A DNA stretch of 64,000 nt from Alviniconcha marisindica (GCA_018857735.1 JABMCL010001116.1:1296001-1360000), one strand, 5' to 3'. Positions 1-11,936 are shown, counted from the first letter of the stretch. A program made the numbers and translations. The notes: generated from the letters alone by a model not told the origin.

Positions 1-45
1 GATGCGCACCAGTTCACCGGGGCCTCCACTGGCCAAGATGATGAG
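1..45 (-). CDS. ctnnb1: Beta-catenin exon, partial at window edge
   Basis: After acceptor GTGCAG the frame reads [15 protein letters not shown], the family's armadillo repeat 5 sequence. The exon continues beyond position 1. Confidence 0.93.
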
Positions 46-3000
46 CTGCACAGCACATACAACAGTCACAGCCATGTCCAACATATCACCGTCACAGTGG
101 CACCTCCAGTGTATGCACCCCCCCACCCCAAGAAGAGACTAAATGGCTTTAAAGATAACTTACCATGACACCCTGTAGTCAGTTCTCCACAATGAACCCT
201 ACCCCAAAGACCACCCTTTCTAAGTCATTTCCATTCCTTCACGATCTTTTATTTCTGATGTGTGTATGTGGGGTCCTATTGTATCTGATTCTTAGTTACA
301 AATACCTCAAATTTCTCTATGGCTGTACCCCTCTTGTCAGCCATGTACAGATTACTGTTGTTACTCAAGTATATCTAAATTACTCTTCAAATTTACTGTC
401 AAGAAACAAGAGTGGGGAGAGAAACAGAACTGAAGAAAACGCTATCAAACATGGCTCTTTTGGTTACAGAAGGGAGAATCATGTAAAACAGCAGGAAAGA
501 GAAAACTCCTGCCTAACTCACCTTCCTCTGTTGGTTAGCAGAGGCAAGGGTCACATCGTAAACAGAGACAATAGCAAAGGGAAAGAGGGCGGACAATTTA
601 AAGTATCACCACCTAACGTACCTTGCTCTCCTGGTTGCCATAAGCGAGGATCTGCAGACAGTCGGTGGTGATGGCCAGGAACTTGACGTTGTTGTTGCGC
701 TGAAGCAGAGCCACCATCTTTTGCAGGCCGCCGGCCAGTCTCACAGCCATCTTGGAGCCTTCCTGGTGCAGCAGCAGGTTGTGCAGGGTGGTGATGGCAT
801 AGAACAGCACTGACTCCATTGGCGAACTGACCGCAGAAACAAAATCATGCATGAATATTTCTAACAACTGACCAGTTATTTCTTACCCAAATTGCTTCAA
901 TCATTACTTTTCAAGGTACTGTTAAATAATGTGACTCATTAACATATTCAACAAATAATGGTTTAGAACATAACAAGTAGAGCACTTGTTATAAAAAAAT
1001 AAAAAAAGTTGCCTGTAATATAAATTTGTTTTGATGATAGTGATGCTGCTCAGATCTCTTTCTACAGTATATTTACATCCTCCTGATTTGTGTATAGCCC
1101 ACATACACCACAGGCTTAAAACGGTGCAAAAAGTGAAGCCTACTAATGCAAACAAGCAATAAACCACAGCACTGTAAGATGTGTATCACAGTGTCTGCAC
1201 ACACTACACACAAGTGCATGTCCTGGTGATGTCCCTCATCTCAAAGTGTATTCTATCAAATGCTGGTTATGACTTCTGGCTGAATGTTATGTTTGGGGGA
1301 TGAACAAGGTCTTAAGACCCCCCTTTAGAAGAGCTAAAATAAAAGGCAACCTCTATAATTAGCTGTTTCTAATTTGCAGCCGCCCTGACATAACCGCACC
1401 GGTTGACTGGGCATAAAACACCAATTTATTTACTTTAACTTGCAGCAATTAATCTGTCATGATTGAAATTCTCATGCCAGCACTAACCTGAGAAGCTTGA
1501 CCAGAGCTGGAATGCCGCCAGACTTGAAGATGGCCAGCAGACCTTGCCTGTGATGGGAGAGGTTGTGCAAAGTACCAGCAGCACAACGGGTGGTCTCAAT
1601 GTCCTCTGTGTTTGCCATGGCTCGGATCAAAGCTGCGATCATCTGCGGGGAATTCATGATGGCATGACGACTGGCCTCCTTTTTGGACAGCTGGTGCACC
1701 ATCATGGCTGCCTGGTACACAACCACCTGGTCCTCGTCGTTGAGAAGCTTGATCAGCTCTGGGATGGCGCGTGTGGCAAGGTCTGCATCATCCTGGAAGA
1801 GACACCGACACTGAACTGCTTGCAGCACTCACATAAAAACGATTACTGTGATATCAGACCTAGCTTTACCTGTAACTTTTACTCATGGCTTCATGCCACA
1901 CCTGTTTCAGGGAAGATTACTGATTGCATTATTAGCTTCTTTTGCTGCAGCTAAAACAAGTCTAAAAATCCAACTTTTATTATTCTGAGAACAGGTGACT
2001 GGTCTGACATTTCTGCCGAGATCTGTACAAGGAATAGTTCTGATCATTTGGACATAAAGTGCAATGAGTAAAATACTGTATCTTAAACAAGCCAGATCAG
2101 CAGTTTCCACTGTACAGCATACTCTGTGGCAGCAACAGCAGTTACCAAACAGATGGCAAAGACCAAGGTCTGCAGTGGAATAATCAAACTAAAAAATGTG
2201 TAATACATCTGCAGCTCTACTCCACCTCATCCAGATATGTACAGACCTGGTAGTTGATGAGGTTGACCACAGCATGTTTCAACATCTGCGAAGGCTCAGC
2301 CAGTCGCTGCACAGCTGTGGGCTGGTCCGGGTGCACCTGCGTGGATGGGATCTGCACACCCTCTGGCAGCGTCTCGGGAAACATGGCTGCTCGCACACGC
2401 TGTGAACGTGTCTGGTTCAGCTGCTGGTTGATGTCTGAAGAAGAACCATCAAATTTCAAAGACATGAAATACATTAGATAAGAACAGTTCAGTTATTCCT
2501 CAGCCCAAGTAAAAGTGCAGATACAAACAATGATGTCTTCTCATGTTCTTTATAAGGATTTCACACACACAAGAAAAAGAAAAAAGAAGGGGGGGTGGGG
2601 GGGGGGGGGGGGCAGGCAGGCAATTTGTACAAGCACGTAAGTGTCCAATCGACAAGATGCAGGAATTTTTGTTCTAGCATCAGACGGTCTCTTCCTTAGC
2701 ACTTCAGTAAAATTCAGCTAAAGGAGCCAAGCTCTCTGAGCCGAACAGTAACTTATTACTGATCATGTTGATTACCAAAAAGGCAGATGGGGAGGGGTGT
2801 TGTAATGCAGTGATGACTCACCTTCCACCTGTTCTGGTGGTGGGGGGTACTGGTCAGTAAGCCCCCAGTCAAACATCATCTTGGCAGTGTCCATGTCGCC
2901 ATCCTCCAGTTCGTCCCCATGGCTCTTGCTGCTGATGGATGGTGCCTGTCACACATACACACTGTATACATCACAACAATGCTTACAGCAGAAGCAAGCT

Positions 3001-4095
3001 AAAACCCTGCACAAGATGGTCAGAAAGAACTTCCGCTTATCACAATCCAGCACTGCCTACAACTTTACCAGCAGTCTACAACCACAACTGGTGAGAAGAC
3101 TACACTGCACTAAATAAAACATCTGGGTTGGTGCTCCCAAGTGAGAGGATGCTGAGACAGAACAACACTTCTAGGTTGTCCCCAAGGAAGAGTGCATGAT
3201 TATAAGACAGTAGTCTGTGTGGTTGTCCCCGAGTGGATTACAAAACAGCAGTGTCTGTGTGGTTGTCCCTGAGTGGATTACAAAACAGCAGTGTCTGTGT
3301 GGTTGTCTCCGACTCCTGAGTGGATTACACGAGCTGGGTCAGTGTGCTTACCCCTGAATGGCTTATGTATATAAGAGTTAAGGGTCCGTGTGGTTACCCC
3401 TCAGTAGCTTATAAGAGAGCAGTGTATGTGTGGTTACCCCTGAGTGGATGATAATGAGAGCGGCACCTGTGTGGTTGCTCCTGAGTGGATGACAGGACAG
3501 TACCACACAGATCAGCATCTGTGTGACTGCTGACTGGATACTAATAAGAGAACAGTACCTGTGTGGTAGCCCCGGAGTGGATGCCAGAGTCTGCCATGTA
3601 CTGGTTCTGCTGCCACATCATGGTCTGCTGCTGCTTGTTGTCCACCGGCATGTCCGACAGGTCCATGTAGTTCTGGCCCCCTGGTCCCACTGAAATGCAA
3701 CCCAACAAGTCACCTAGAGCTCACCTATTTCCAACCAAGGTACACCTCTGGATAACTGCTCATCTTTGTAAAGCTTGAAATCATTCACACAACAATACTC
3801 ATCACAAATCTACCAATGGCAATACTTTATGACAAGGTTGTCAACTGATTTTCATTACTCTTATTAAACTCTGACCTTACAAATTTTGGGAATGTTCATT
3901 ATGTTTTACCATATTACAATTGCTCATGATTATGATACAGTTTACACTGTGTATCATTGCATATGTGCATCATTACATATATGTGTATTTGTGATCACTG
4001 AAGCATGTTATCAACTCACTGGTGCTGGCTGGGCCACCGGAGGCATTCATCTGATAGCTGCTCATTGTCACACCTTGTTTGTTTTGAACCAAAAT
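1..4095 (-). CDS. ctnnb1: Beta-catenin (armadillo family), 5' part of gene, truncated by window edge
   Basis: Beta-catenin is the Wnt-pathway transcriptional co-activator and the cadherin/alpha-catenin linker. Seven minus-strand exons join in phase with GT-AG borders: 4095-4020, 3689-3559, 2945-2822, 2434-2247, 1792-1488, 826-622 and 45-1. Together they encode 348 residues from ATG at 4065. The N-terminus carries the phosphodegron [10 protein letters not shown] (residues 49-58). Ser50, Ser54 and Thr58 match human Ser33, Ser37 and Thr41, and Ser62 in the following APS matches the CK1 priming site Ser45. Lys66 matches human Lys49. An AMFPETL block follows, where alpha-catenin binds in the family, then armadillo repeats 1 to 5 from about residue 160. 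Lys333 (in NQESK) aligns with human Lys312, known to contact TCF. The reading frame is intact throughout. Repeats 6-12 and the C-terminal transactivation domain lie beyond position 1. A non-coding 5' exon must lie upstream of 4095, because an acceptor precedes the start codon; I could not locate it. Confidence 0.96.
622..826 (-). CDS. ctnnb1: Beta-catenin exon, armadillo repeats 3-5
   Basis: It encodes [20 protein letters not shown] and continues to [20 protein letters not shown]. Acceptor GCGGTCAG and donor AAG|GTACGT bound it. There is a one-residue difference in length from human near LQRNNNVKF. Confidence 0.96.
1488..1792 (-). CDS. ctnnb1: Beta-catenin exon, armadillo repeats 1-3
   Basis: It encodes [20 protein letters not shown] and continues through [15 protein letters not shown] and [20 protein letters not shown]. 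These are hallmark armadillo helices of beta-catenin. The exon lies between acceptor TCTTCCAG and donor AG|GTTAGT. Confidence 0.97.
2247..2434 (-). CDS. ctnnb1: Beta-catenin exon, alpha-catenin-binding region and start of armadillo repeat 1
   Basis: It encodes [20 protein letters not shown] and continues to [20 protein letters not shown], nearly identical to the vertebrate sequence. Acceptor CTTCTTCAG and donor CAG|GTCTGT keep the frame. Confidence 0.96.
2589..2612. repeat. Poly-G tract
   Basis: A run of G broken by one T within a beta-catenin intron. It follows an A/G-rich stretch. Confidence 0.9.
2822..2945 (-). CDS. ctnnb1: Beta-catenin exon, acidic linker
   Basis: The exon starts in phase 0 with APSISSK, which contains the CK1 priming serine and the lysine matching human Lys49. 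An acidic [12 protein letters not shown] stretch and a FDWGLTDQY segment follow. It ends after one base of the next codon at donor GTGAGT. Confidence 0.94.
3134..3558. repeat. Minisatellite, about 40-45 bp period, derived from beta-catenin exon/intron junction
   Basis: About eight diverged units fill most of this intron. Read on the minus strand, units such as the one near 3465-3420 keep ATCCACTC, GGGG, ACCACACA, TACTG and TCTCTTAT in the same order as the end of the phosphodegron exon and its donor at 3585-3541. Some units retain a CAG|GT donor-like core, for example near 3462. The similarity rises toward the exon. Confidence 0.85.
3559..3689 (-). CDS. ctnnb1: Beta-catenin phosphodegron exon
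   Basis: The exon runs from acceptor TTTCAG to donor CAG|GTACTG. It encodes a Gln/Met-rich stretch and ends with [12 protein letters not shown], the site phosphorylated by CK1/GSK3 and read by beta-TrCP in the family. Its last roughly 30 bases and the donor are the apparent source of the minisatellite in the following intron. Confidence 0.96.
4020..4095 (-). CDS. ctnnb1: Beta-catenin first coding exon
   Basis: The exon begins at a pyrimidine-rich acceptor (TTTCTTTGCAG) and has 30 bases of 5' UTR. ATG at 4065-4063 starts [15 protein letters not shown]. The donor GTGAGT at 4019 splits the next codon after its first base. I chose this ATG because the peptide resembles invertebrate beta-catenin N-termini and no earlier ATG lies in the exon. 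Confidence 0.92.
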
Positions 4096-7000
4096 CTGCA
4101 AAGAAACAAGGAGAAAATGTACTGTTGCCTCATATTCAGATCAGGATATACTTTTCCCACTCCAAATTTTCCTACTGTGTATTAGTATTAGTACTACTAC
4201 CCTGAACATCAGTCTGGGTGACTGTACTCTCCGTAGTTCCACATAAAGCTCCATGCAAGCCATCATCATCATGCAGCTTCAAAAATCTTACATAAAGCTA
4301 AACACCATTCAGGTTCTTGTCTGAAACCAGAAACCTGTCAATCATATCTCACACATGTATTTTAAACCAAAGTCATCTAAACTTGAAGCTCTTTGTGGAC
4401 TAACTGGACTTGAACTTACTTTTTACTTAGTTGAGAAAAAGAACATGAACATTGTAACAATGTTCTAGCAATGTGAAAATTTTCATGATTACTGCACTGA
4501 GCTTGACTTCCTAAACTGAGTGCCAATTCAGGAATCAATAAAATCACCAGCTCAATTTTAAAACTTGGTGACTGTACAAAATAAGGGATATTGCTCATTT
4601 TGGTTTGTTTTCTTGTTGTTGTTGTTTTGTTTTTGTTCTTTTTTTGTTGTTGGGTGTGTGGGTTTTGTGTGTGTGTGTGTTGGGGGGAGGGGGGTATGCT
4701 GAACTTTCAAGCATCTAATGATCTATTCATAAATCGTCTTGGCATGAAAATGATGAAAATCTTTCAATCAACACGCCAACAGTTGCCTTGTTGAAAAAGC
4801 AAAGCAGAACCCTTTACAATCATTTAATGAAGAGCAGTCTGCAGGCGACTGTTAATGTGTTATCATTATTCACTTATTCAAGTTATTGTGTTATTGTTAT
4901 AAATGTTAATGACTTAATCTGTCATTAAAGGACAAGTCCAAGGTTCGGGGTGATTTTTCTCCAAGGATGAAGCTCCGACGCCGATTGTCCAGGACTAAGC
5001 CCGATTGGAGCCTTTCTTTATTTCCTCCTTGTTATTTCATCTTTCTCAAGCCTTGTTAGGTGCGTGGCGTTTCAGTCTTTTTCATTCTGTTTAGCTTTCG
5101 CAACAGACTAGACCTCATCAGGGAGCCTGCCTTTTATTGGGTGTTTTATTTTATTTTCCCAATTTATCCTTTTTGTTTCATCATATGTAAAAATGAAAAA
5201 GTTTTGTTCGTTCTAGTTCAATAGACTAGCAATTTTGTGGCCTCCCTGGGTTAGGGTTAGGGGTTGGGCTAGTTACCGGTTCTTGCCATTCAGTTTTTTT
5301 CTCTTGGCTTGACTTTTGTTTCTCGAGTTATATCGTTCATTTACGATGTACAACTACAAGTGAGGGGGGTAGTCAGTCTCGATGTTTAACAAGATCTCTC
5401 ATTCTTTCTATGTGTGGGACAGTTTGTGAGCGTCTGTTGCCCTGCCATGTTGTTGTCACTGCTAAGTGGGTTGTATCGTGTACACGGATTACGTGTATCC
5501 GGCCTTTGTCCCGTTGCTCGTTGACATTACTTGCCTCCTCTTTCTTTTCAGAAAGTATTGTTGTTTTCTCTCTTTTTCACCATGCGTTCTTTCTTTTTTA
5601 TCTTTGGCTTATTGGCCGTTTCGTACCCGCTTGTTAGCTTGCCTGATTAGGGCAGCCATTTAGTATTTCTCTTGTCATCTGCATTTGTTTACATCCTGAT
5701 GCTTTGTCATCGGTAGTCCTGATTAACATTTTACTTTATCCGTCTGCAGCCTTTGTTTTTCTAGATGGAAGCCGGGTTAGTGAGGGGTTAGTTTAGAGTT
5801 AGTTATGGTTAGTTTGGCTTTCCATCTGTTTGTCGTTGGCACAGTTATTTTCGCTCTGTGCTCTTATGACTGTAGTCGTCCACTCCTTTGTTGCAGACAG
5901 TAGTCTGTTAGACTGTTGTGATGTGATTTGGTGGTGTTTTTTTCTCTCCACCTTATGCTTGCAGGTAAGCAACCGTTTGGCGTTTTGATGTGGTTTCAGC
6001 TGTTTTGTTTCTTGCATTTGGTGTCAGCTGTTTGCTTGCCTGATTAGGGCAGCCATTTTCATTTGCCACCAGCATTTGTGGTTTGGTCTTTCCTTGTTTG
6101 CCACAGCCATTTGTGGTCTGTTCTTTCTTTCTTTGCCACAGGCATTTGTCTCTTTCTTTCGCGGCCTTTTCTGCCGTAGGCATTCGTGTTAGACTTTTTG
6201 TCTTTGCCTTGTTAGTGCTTGTTTCAGGGTATTAGTGTATCTCTCAATTTTTGGTATCATGCTGTACCAGCGCTTGCTGCTCATCAGCTTCATCCTTGGA
6301 GATTCAAACTGGAATTTTATTCCAAGTTGGTTACCCTGTGGACAGCCGGCGCTTGCTGCTTGTTAGCTTCATCCTTGGAGATTCGAACTGAATTTTTTCA
6401 AAGTCGGTTACCTTGTGGACAGCCCTACAAATTCTGCTTTGAAGCAAACCCCATTTGGTATTCCGCCATAAAGTTTACGAAATCGCACTCAGCGAAGTGC
6501 TTGCTACACAAATGGGTGTGACTGGGGCGCAGCATCAAAATCAGCTCATTTGAATTGTACAAATTTGATCCATTTTCGCCTCAAAACGGGTTGATTCCAT
6601 GGGAACTTGTGCATAGTTATGCTTTGGGTTGCTTGTGAGTTGTTACAGTTTGCTGCAACACAGTAGGCCGGCACTGTTAGAACTTTTTGTCGACCACATG
6701 CATACACATTCAATGAACAATCTAAGATGGCAACCGCACTGACTCCCCAGACTAACGTCACTTCTGAGAAAGTCACGTGACTGATGGAGATCCCGAGACA
6801 GCAGTCTCGGCCAGCCTACAGAAAATAAAATCGATTAAAAACCAACATAAACATTTAAATTTATTTTCTATTTCATTAAATCTGAGACCAGTGACTCATT
6901 TGTCAATCATTTCGATGGTCATTTTGCATACTTAGAAACCTTGGAATTTTCCTTTAAAAATAAACTGGTGCAAAAACACATGCAGTGATGCACTTGAAGA

Positions 7001-8550
7001 CAACCTGACCACTACTGGAAAGTGACAAGAATGAAATTGGATTACATAAAGATTATTATCGCCACGAAGCTATTCAACGGCGACTGTTGGTGTGAATAAT
7101 AAAATGGTAAAAGTACTAAAAGTAAAACGGACCACTGTGGCGTTCTGAATCTGAATAACATTAACAATGCTGCTGCTCTTTTAACATTTTCTTCTTCTTT
7201 TTCCTTCAGCAGCTGTCATCAGTCTAAGCCGATCAAATTCACACCGTCCATGTCAAACCTGCCCCACACGAGTAAAATGAAAAAATATGCTTCCGGGCCC
7301 TTGTAAAACGATTCTGTGCAACCGACGCTTTCGATCGTGCAGTCGAACCGCACTTTTTCTTCTTTTTTTAACAACGAGAACGAGCCCGACAAGGCTCGGT
7401 TAGCCGCTTGGGAACGATGAAGTACATATGACCAAATGAACTAAAAAGCTGCACAACTGGGTTACATTATTACTCTTAGTGCAAACTGATCGCTAAATAC
7501 TAACTGATAAGCGTTGGCAGTCCGGTTTTGGACAACCACAAATGACAACAACCCACCTGAGTATGACCGACGCACGGTACTTTTCACCCATCTAGTCATA
7601 AAATGCATGCTAAAACAAACCATATACAAGAACTTACCGAAACTACGTCCCAAAGGGACAAAAATCCAAAGTTCGAAACACTTCCTGATAGTTTATTGAC
7701 GAATCAGTTTACCCCTGTCCGGACCACCGACACTTTTCAAAATTCCAAGATGGCGTTCCTCTTGTGGGCGTAGTGATTTGCAAGCACCTGCATGAATAAG
7801 TGAAAATAGTTCTCCTAACATATGAATTTTACACTGTCAAAATATCAGATTTTGCCATAAATGTATTTTTGTGCGCATATTTGTCATATTTAACACAAAA
7901 AATGTTGTACTTCACTTCTTATTGCATTGATTGATGAGTTGGTACTAACACCACCACCTACACGGTGATTGGGTCCACTTGGAATGTCGAGGAAATGAGT
8001 GCAAACAAAGAGTGGTGCACTCCCTTCTCGAGGCCGCGTTTCGAGGACGCACCTTTTTTTTGGCACGGTGACTGTGTTGTTGTGTTTGTATAAATCAGTG
8101 ATCGGTCAGCAGTTACAAAGCCTCACCGAAGTGACAGATTCACCGCAGTGGGGGTGTTTTACGCACTAGCTTTCCATCCTCTCTAGACGAATTTTTACTG
8201 AGGTGGCAACATGGTTCAGCCTAAGTCTTTGTTCCTTGGCAGTCAGCAACTGATGAGCAAGGAACATTTTTTCTTTCTTTCTTTTTATATTTTTAAGTCT
8301 GATCACCAACCATCAGCAGTCGATGGTATCCGGAACCACAGATCAGCCTAGACCCAGTAGTTTGATTAGGAGACCATGCACATACAGTAAGGACGGGGGT
8401 CGAGGCAACCTATGAATAGCTCGTCCCAAGCCCTCCGACCCACACCGCCACCACCAGAACAATAAGTATTCAAGTTGATGGGGAGCCAACCACTGACCCT
8501 GACACCGGCTACTGGGGTTCAAGACTGCCCCATCCGTCGTCTAGTACTAC
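4096..8550. other. Intergenic or 5' intron region, no coding gene seen
   Basis: No ORF here shows a recognisable domain. This stretch probably contains the beta-catenin 5' non-coding exon and promoter, but I cannot place them. Points visible: a T/G-rich stretch at 4604-4695; a 26-bp exact direct duplication (core GATTAGGGCAGCCATTT) at 5637 and 6034; imperfect repeats of a GCCACAGGCATTTGT motif at 6060-6185; and an AAGATGGCG motif at 7748. Confidence 0.5.
6271..6426. repeat. Two-copy tandem repeat, about 79 bp
   Basis: Both copies start CGCTTGCTGCT and contain CTTCATCCTTGGAGATTC and GTTACC(C/T)TGTGGACAGCC. They differ by small indels. Confidence 0.85.
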
Positions 8551-8720
8551 ACGCGTTCCGAAATGTTCAGCCGGAGCATGGCTGTTCCGATGCTGCCGTG
8601 CCGTGTTCCGATCCAGAGCACCGTCGTGGCGATTTTTCTTCTTGGCAATTAGTATAATCCATGCCAGACAGGTTATCAACGAGGTCTGAAGATTCAGTCT
8701 TATAGATGGAGTCGAGTAAC
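8551..8720 (+). pseudogene. Broken 5' fragment of a zinc-finger gene (copy A)
   Basis: This segment is an inverted, diverged copy of 11030-11165 plus about 25 bases near 11570-11597. Shared blocks are GTTCCGAAATGTTCAGCCGG, GGCTGTTCCGATGCTG, TTCCGATCCAGAGCACC and ATGCCAGACAGG. The frame from ATG 8661 gives MPDRLSTRSEDSVL and then TAG at 8703. In copy B the matching codon is CAG. No zinc finger follows, so it is a broken copy. Confidence 0.65.
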
Positions 8721-9941
8721 GTCAATCTTATCGAACTGCTTCGTCCATTTTTGCCGAGTGGATATATTACACCTCGTCGAAACAAAGACATCTCCTCGGT
8801 CATGTTGAGTAAAAACTGAATAACAAACAACGAACTTTGCAACAAATTCCCACGCTGAACATAAACCGTAGAAAAATGCAATCCTTTTGAGTGTTTGTGA
8901 CGTGATTAGCAAATTAACTGACAATAACAAGAGGATCAGGCGTGCTTTTTTTTCTCCCTTTTTTTTTAAAAATGTGTAACTGAGTCTTAGCATACTTTAC
9001 AAAACATTATATCACAAATTTTAGTTAGTTCTTGCACTGTCAGGCCCCACATAGTCCAGCAAAGGCGCGCATTGAGTGCGACAGCATTTCAAGACACATG
9101 AAACAAAGATACTGCCACATATAGGGCTTAGTATTGATGTAGAGTAAAGCAGTACATCTCGTGCCATTCTGGCGCCTGCAGATGGCATCATGACATTGCC
9201 AAAAACAGACAAAAATTGTTTGTTTTGTTTTGGGCAGTGTGTATGAATTGTTAGAATGAAGATCTTTTGAACAAATTTACAATGGCCGCAAACCGAAATT
9301 TGCTATGTAAATGTGTTTTGACTGCGACTTGTTACAGGGTGATAGGCTACGTTTAATGTCTTTAAATAAGTTTGAAAAAATCTGCTGATCAGCATTATTA
9401 CTAATTCTGGGGTAGATGACCATAATCATGTAGGTAACACAACAGGCTTCGATAATTTGATCGCAGTAGCAAATGGGCTGCATCAGGCTACTCAGATGTG
9501 TGTGTCAAGATTTCAGACGAACGTTATTGTTTGTTGTAATTTGTGTTTTTTCACTAATTGTGTGGTCAGTATTGTCAGTTGTCAAGGTGCACTCACGACC
9601 ACATGCCGCGCGCACGCACACTGACACACACACGACCGCACGCATGTACACACACGCACGCACGCACGCACGCACACATTTTAGATTCATCATTTTTTCA
9701 CTGCGAACCATTCCAGCGTTCCACTAATATAGTAATTAGACTGATTGGTTAAAATAAATAATGTAAATGGCCTTCGTCTCCTCTACCGGCATAGTAGGCC
9801 TATGCTATACAATTGTGTATACCACACACACAAAGGAACACACACGCACTCACACACACACACTGTGTAGTGGTTGTGCGCACGCACGTAAGTGTATGTG
9901 TGTGTTGTTGCGTGTGTGCCGGTGCATGCTGCGTGTGTGCA

Positions 9942-9984
<43 letters not shown>

Positions 9985-10516
9985 TAACGGAAGGGCGACA
10001 TATGGCTACAGAAAAACGTCGTGTTTCTCCCGCAAATCAGTTCGCAGTATGTTATGGTAAATCTGAAATAAAAGTTCACGTGCCAGTGCCGAAACGAAAC
10101 AAGAAGAAGAAAAAAATCCGCTAAATATCATACTCTGAAAATCACGAATAAGAAATATGTAGCAAGTAAGAATGATAATACCCATCAAGTATCATTTGCG
10201 TTTTAAAGAGGAAAAATAAAATAATAAAAACTCAAAGTCATACTCTTTTTGATCAAAGTGTTCAAATGAAAACTGTGGCTAAAATCCACTACAATACTGC
10301 AAGAACCAATGGGGGCTAGAGATGTCTTTATCCCAACCACCAAACCAAATTATAACACGATTTGTGCTTTTTCACATAGCTTCTAGTGCTGCATTGTTAC
10401 AGCTGCTGCAAAGGGATCTGTTGCGGTTGTCACTTCGAGGCTTGACATACGACTGTTCGGATTGAACTAAAACGAACATCTTGTGGCAGTGAAGTAGCTA
10501 AGAAAGGCATTTCTTG
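8721..10516. other. Intergenic, simple repeats, no gene seen
   Basis: There is a CA/CGCA-rich stretch at 9596-9680. A CA-to-TG switch occurs at 9822-9981, ending in an uninterrupted TG run at 9945-9980. The ORFs in this stretch are low-complexity or featureless. Confidence 0.6.
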
Positions 10517-11080
10517 CTATGACGCCTCAGCCGATTCCCGTATCTGAAACGTATGAGGCACTTGTTGCAGGGGTAAGGAAGACCGAGCTGCCGCCATAGT
10601 GCGTGCATGGTCTTCAAGACTTCCTTTACTTTTCAAAACTTTCCCGCAGTGACCGCATACGTCTTGGGCCTTTACCGTGCTTGGCTCAAGGCTTCTCTTG
10701 TGTGCAAATAATCTTTTGCACGTCTCACACTTAAAGGGGTTTATCTTCAGATGAACATTGTTCGTATGAGAATGTAGATCATCAGACATGGTAAATTTCT
10801 GATCACACTGTGAACAAGGGAAACAAGGTCCATCATCCAGTTTGTGGTGTTGCTTCCTGAAGCGGACCAGGTTTCTTTTCTGCACATATGATTTTCCGCA
10901 TTCTGGGCAGAGATATCGCTCGACGGGCACTTATTTTTGCGGAGCAGAAGTCATCAACGGATGGCCAGTTGTTTCCACTTCCACCTCGGCAGAAACACAC
11001 ATTACACTCCCCTCAGTCACTGCAGACATCTCCATCTGTAACATGGAATTCTCAGACCTCGTAAGTATCCTGTCTGGCAT
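10517..11080 (-). pseudogene. Degenerate C2H2 zinc-finger protein (copy B)
   Basis: From ATG 11080 the frame reads MPDRILTRSENSML and onward, with an in-frame TAA at 10933-10931 (codon 50). It then continues in the same frame into zinc-finger sequence. Finger 1 (CPECGKSYVQKRNL) has lost its first zinc histidine. Finger 2 (CSQCDQKFTMSDDLHSH) is intact. Finger 3 (CETCKRLFAHKRSL) lacks its histidines. Finger 4 (CGHCGKVLKSKGSLEDH) loses its second histidine and runs into unrelated sequence, as after a frameshift. C2H2 proteins of this type usually bind DNA, but the internal stop and lost ligands make this a likely pseudogene. A spliced or downstream-start version cannot be fully excluded. Confidence 0.7.
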
Positions 11081-11089
11081 GACTTAAGT

Positions 11090-11600
11090 TAATTGTCAAA
11101 AGGAACGATCTCCACGAAGGTGCTCTGGATCGGAATACGGCACGGCTCAGCATCGGAACAGCCACGCACTCTGGTTCGGAACACAGAAAAACCGGGCGAG
11201 TGTTTTCCTATCCTTCTATCGCGACTGCTAAATGCTCTTAGACAGTGATAGTCCACCATATCACGCATGAGATATTTAATAACATAGTGACAGTAACCAA
11301 AATGCACCAAGTGACTGCGTTCTCCTGTCGATTTTGAAGAAAGTGCAATTTTGCCTGCAAAAGGCCGAAATGAAAATGTTGATTGTGAGGTGTACAAGAA
11401 ACCTGATGTCATGAAATTTATACCACAGGCCACGGAAAAGCTTCCCCGTTCCAACCATGATGATCTGTTAGATGTGCAATACCTACATTCGACGTAAATC
11501 AGTGTAGTTTACGCGGATCGACGGTTTTGCTTCTGCCTGCTCCGGCTGGGCCTCGCTGTAACGGGAGCTCCGGCTGAACATTTCGGAACGCGGATACACG
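11090..11600 (-). repeat. Upstream flank of zinc-finger copy B, partly repeated in inverted orientation at 8551-8660
   Basis: The blocks at 11110-11165 and 11567-11597 match copy A in inverse orientation. About 400 bases separate these blocks here but almost none do in copy A. So copy A has a deletion or copy B an insertion. Confidence 0.6.
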
Positions 11601-11734
11601 GTGTGAGTAGTAGTAGCACAGATGACGAGGTTTATCTTGGTCATATGGCGCTGCGCTACCGCTGGAACTCGAAGCATGCCGGCAGCGGTTTTGTCTGTGT
11701 GGCCGTTGTAGTCAGTTCTTACCGTGCGTTGCTT

Positions 11735-11840
11735 GATGTCCTGACAGAGACCATAAGGACTATTAGGAACGGCGAGCCCAGGACAGCCACCTCGACTTTC
11801 ACACGGCTTCTGAGCTCGGTAGTCAGTTCTATGCAAGCCT
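11735..11840 (+). repeat. Dispersed repeat family 1, copy 1
   Basis: It contains TTAGGAACGGCGAGCCCAGG, CCACCTCGACTTTCACAC and CTGAGCTC..GTAGTCAGTT. The same blocks occur near 13.3, 53.5, 53.7 and 55.4 kb. No coding capacity was seen. Confidence 0.7.
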
Positions 11841-11934
11841 ATGCCGCCTTACCATGGTGGGTCAGCCGGCTGGCCGCCACTGACGTCAGTGTGACCCTGT
11901 GTGTGTGGGTGTCAGTGTGATGTGTGTGTGTGTG

Positions 11935-11936
11935 GG

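Noticed and set aside
5248..5268. Telomere-like GGTTAGGGTTAGGGG
   Set aside because: Only two TTAGGG units occur. This is too short to call an interstitial telomere.
7745..7760. AAGATGGCG (YY1-like) as a beta-catenin promoter mark
   Set aside because: It is a single short motif, with no located 5' exon or start site to support it.
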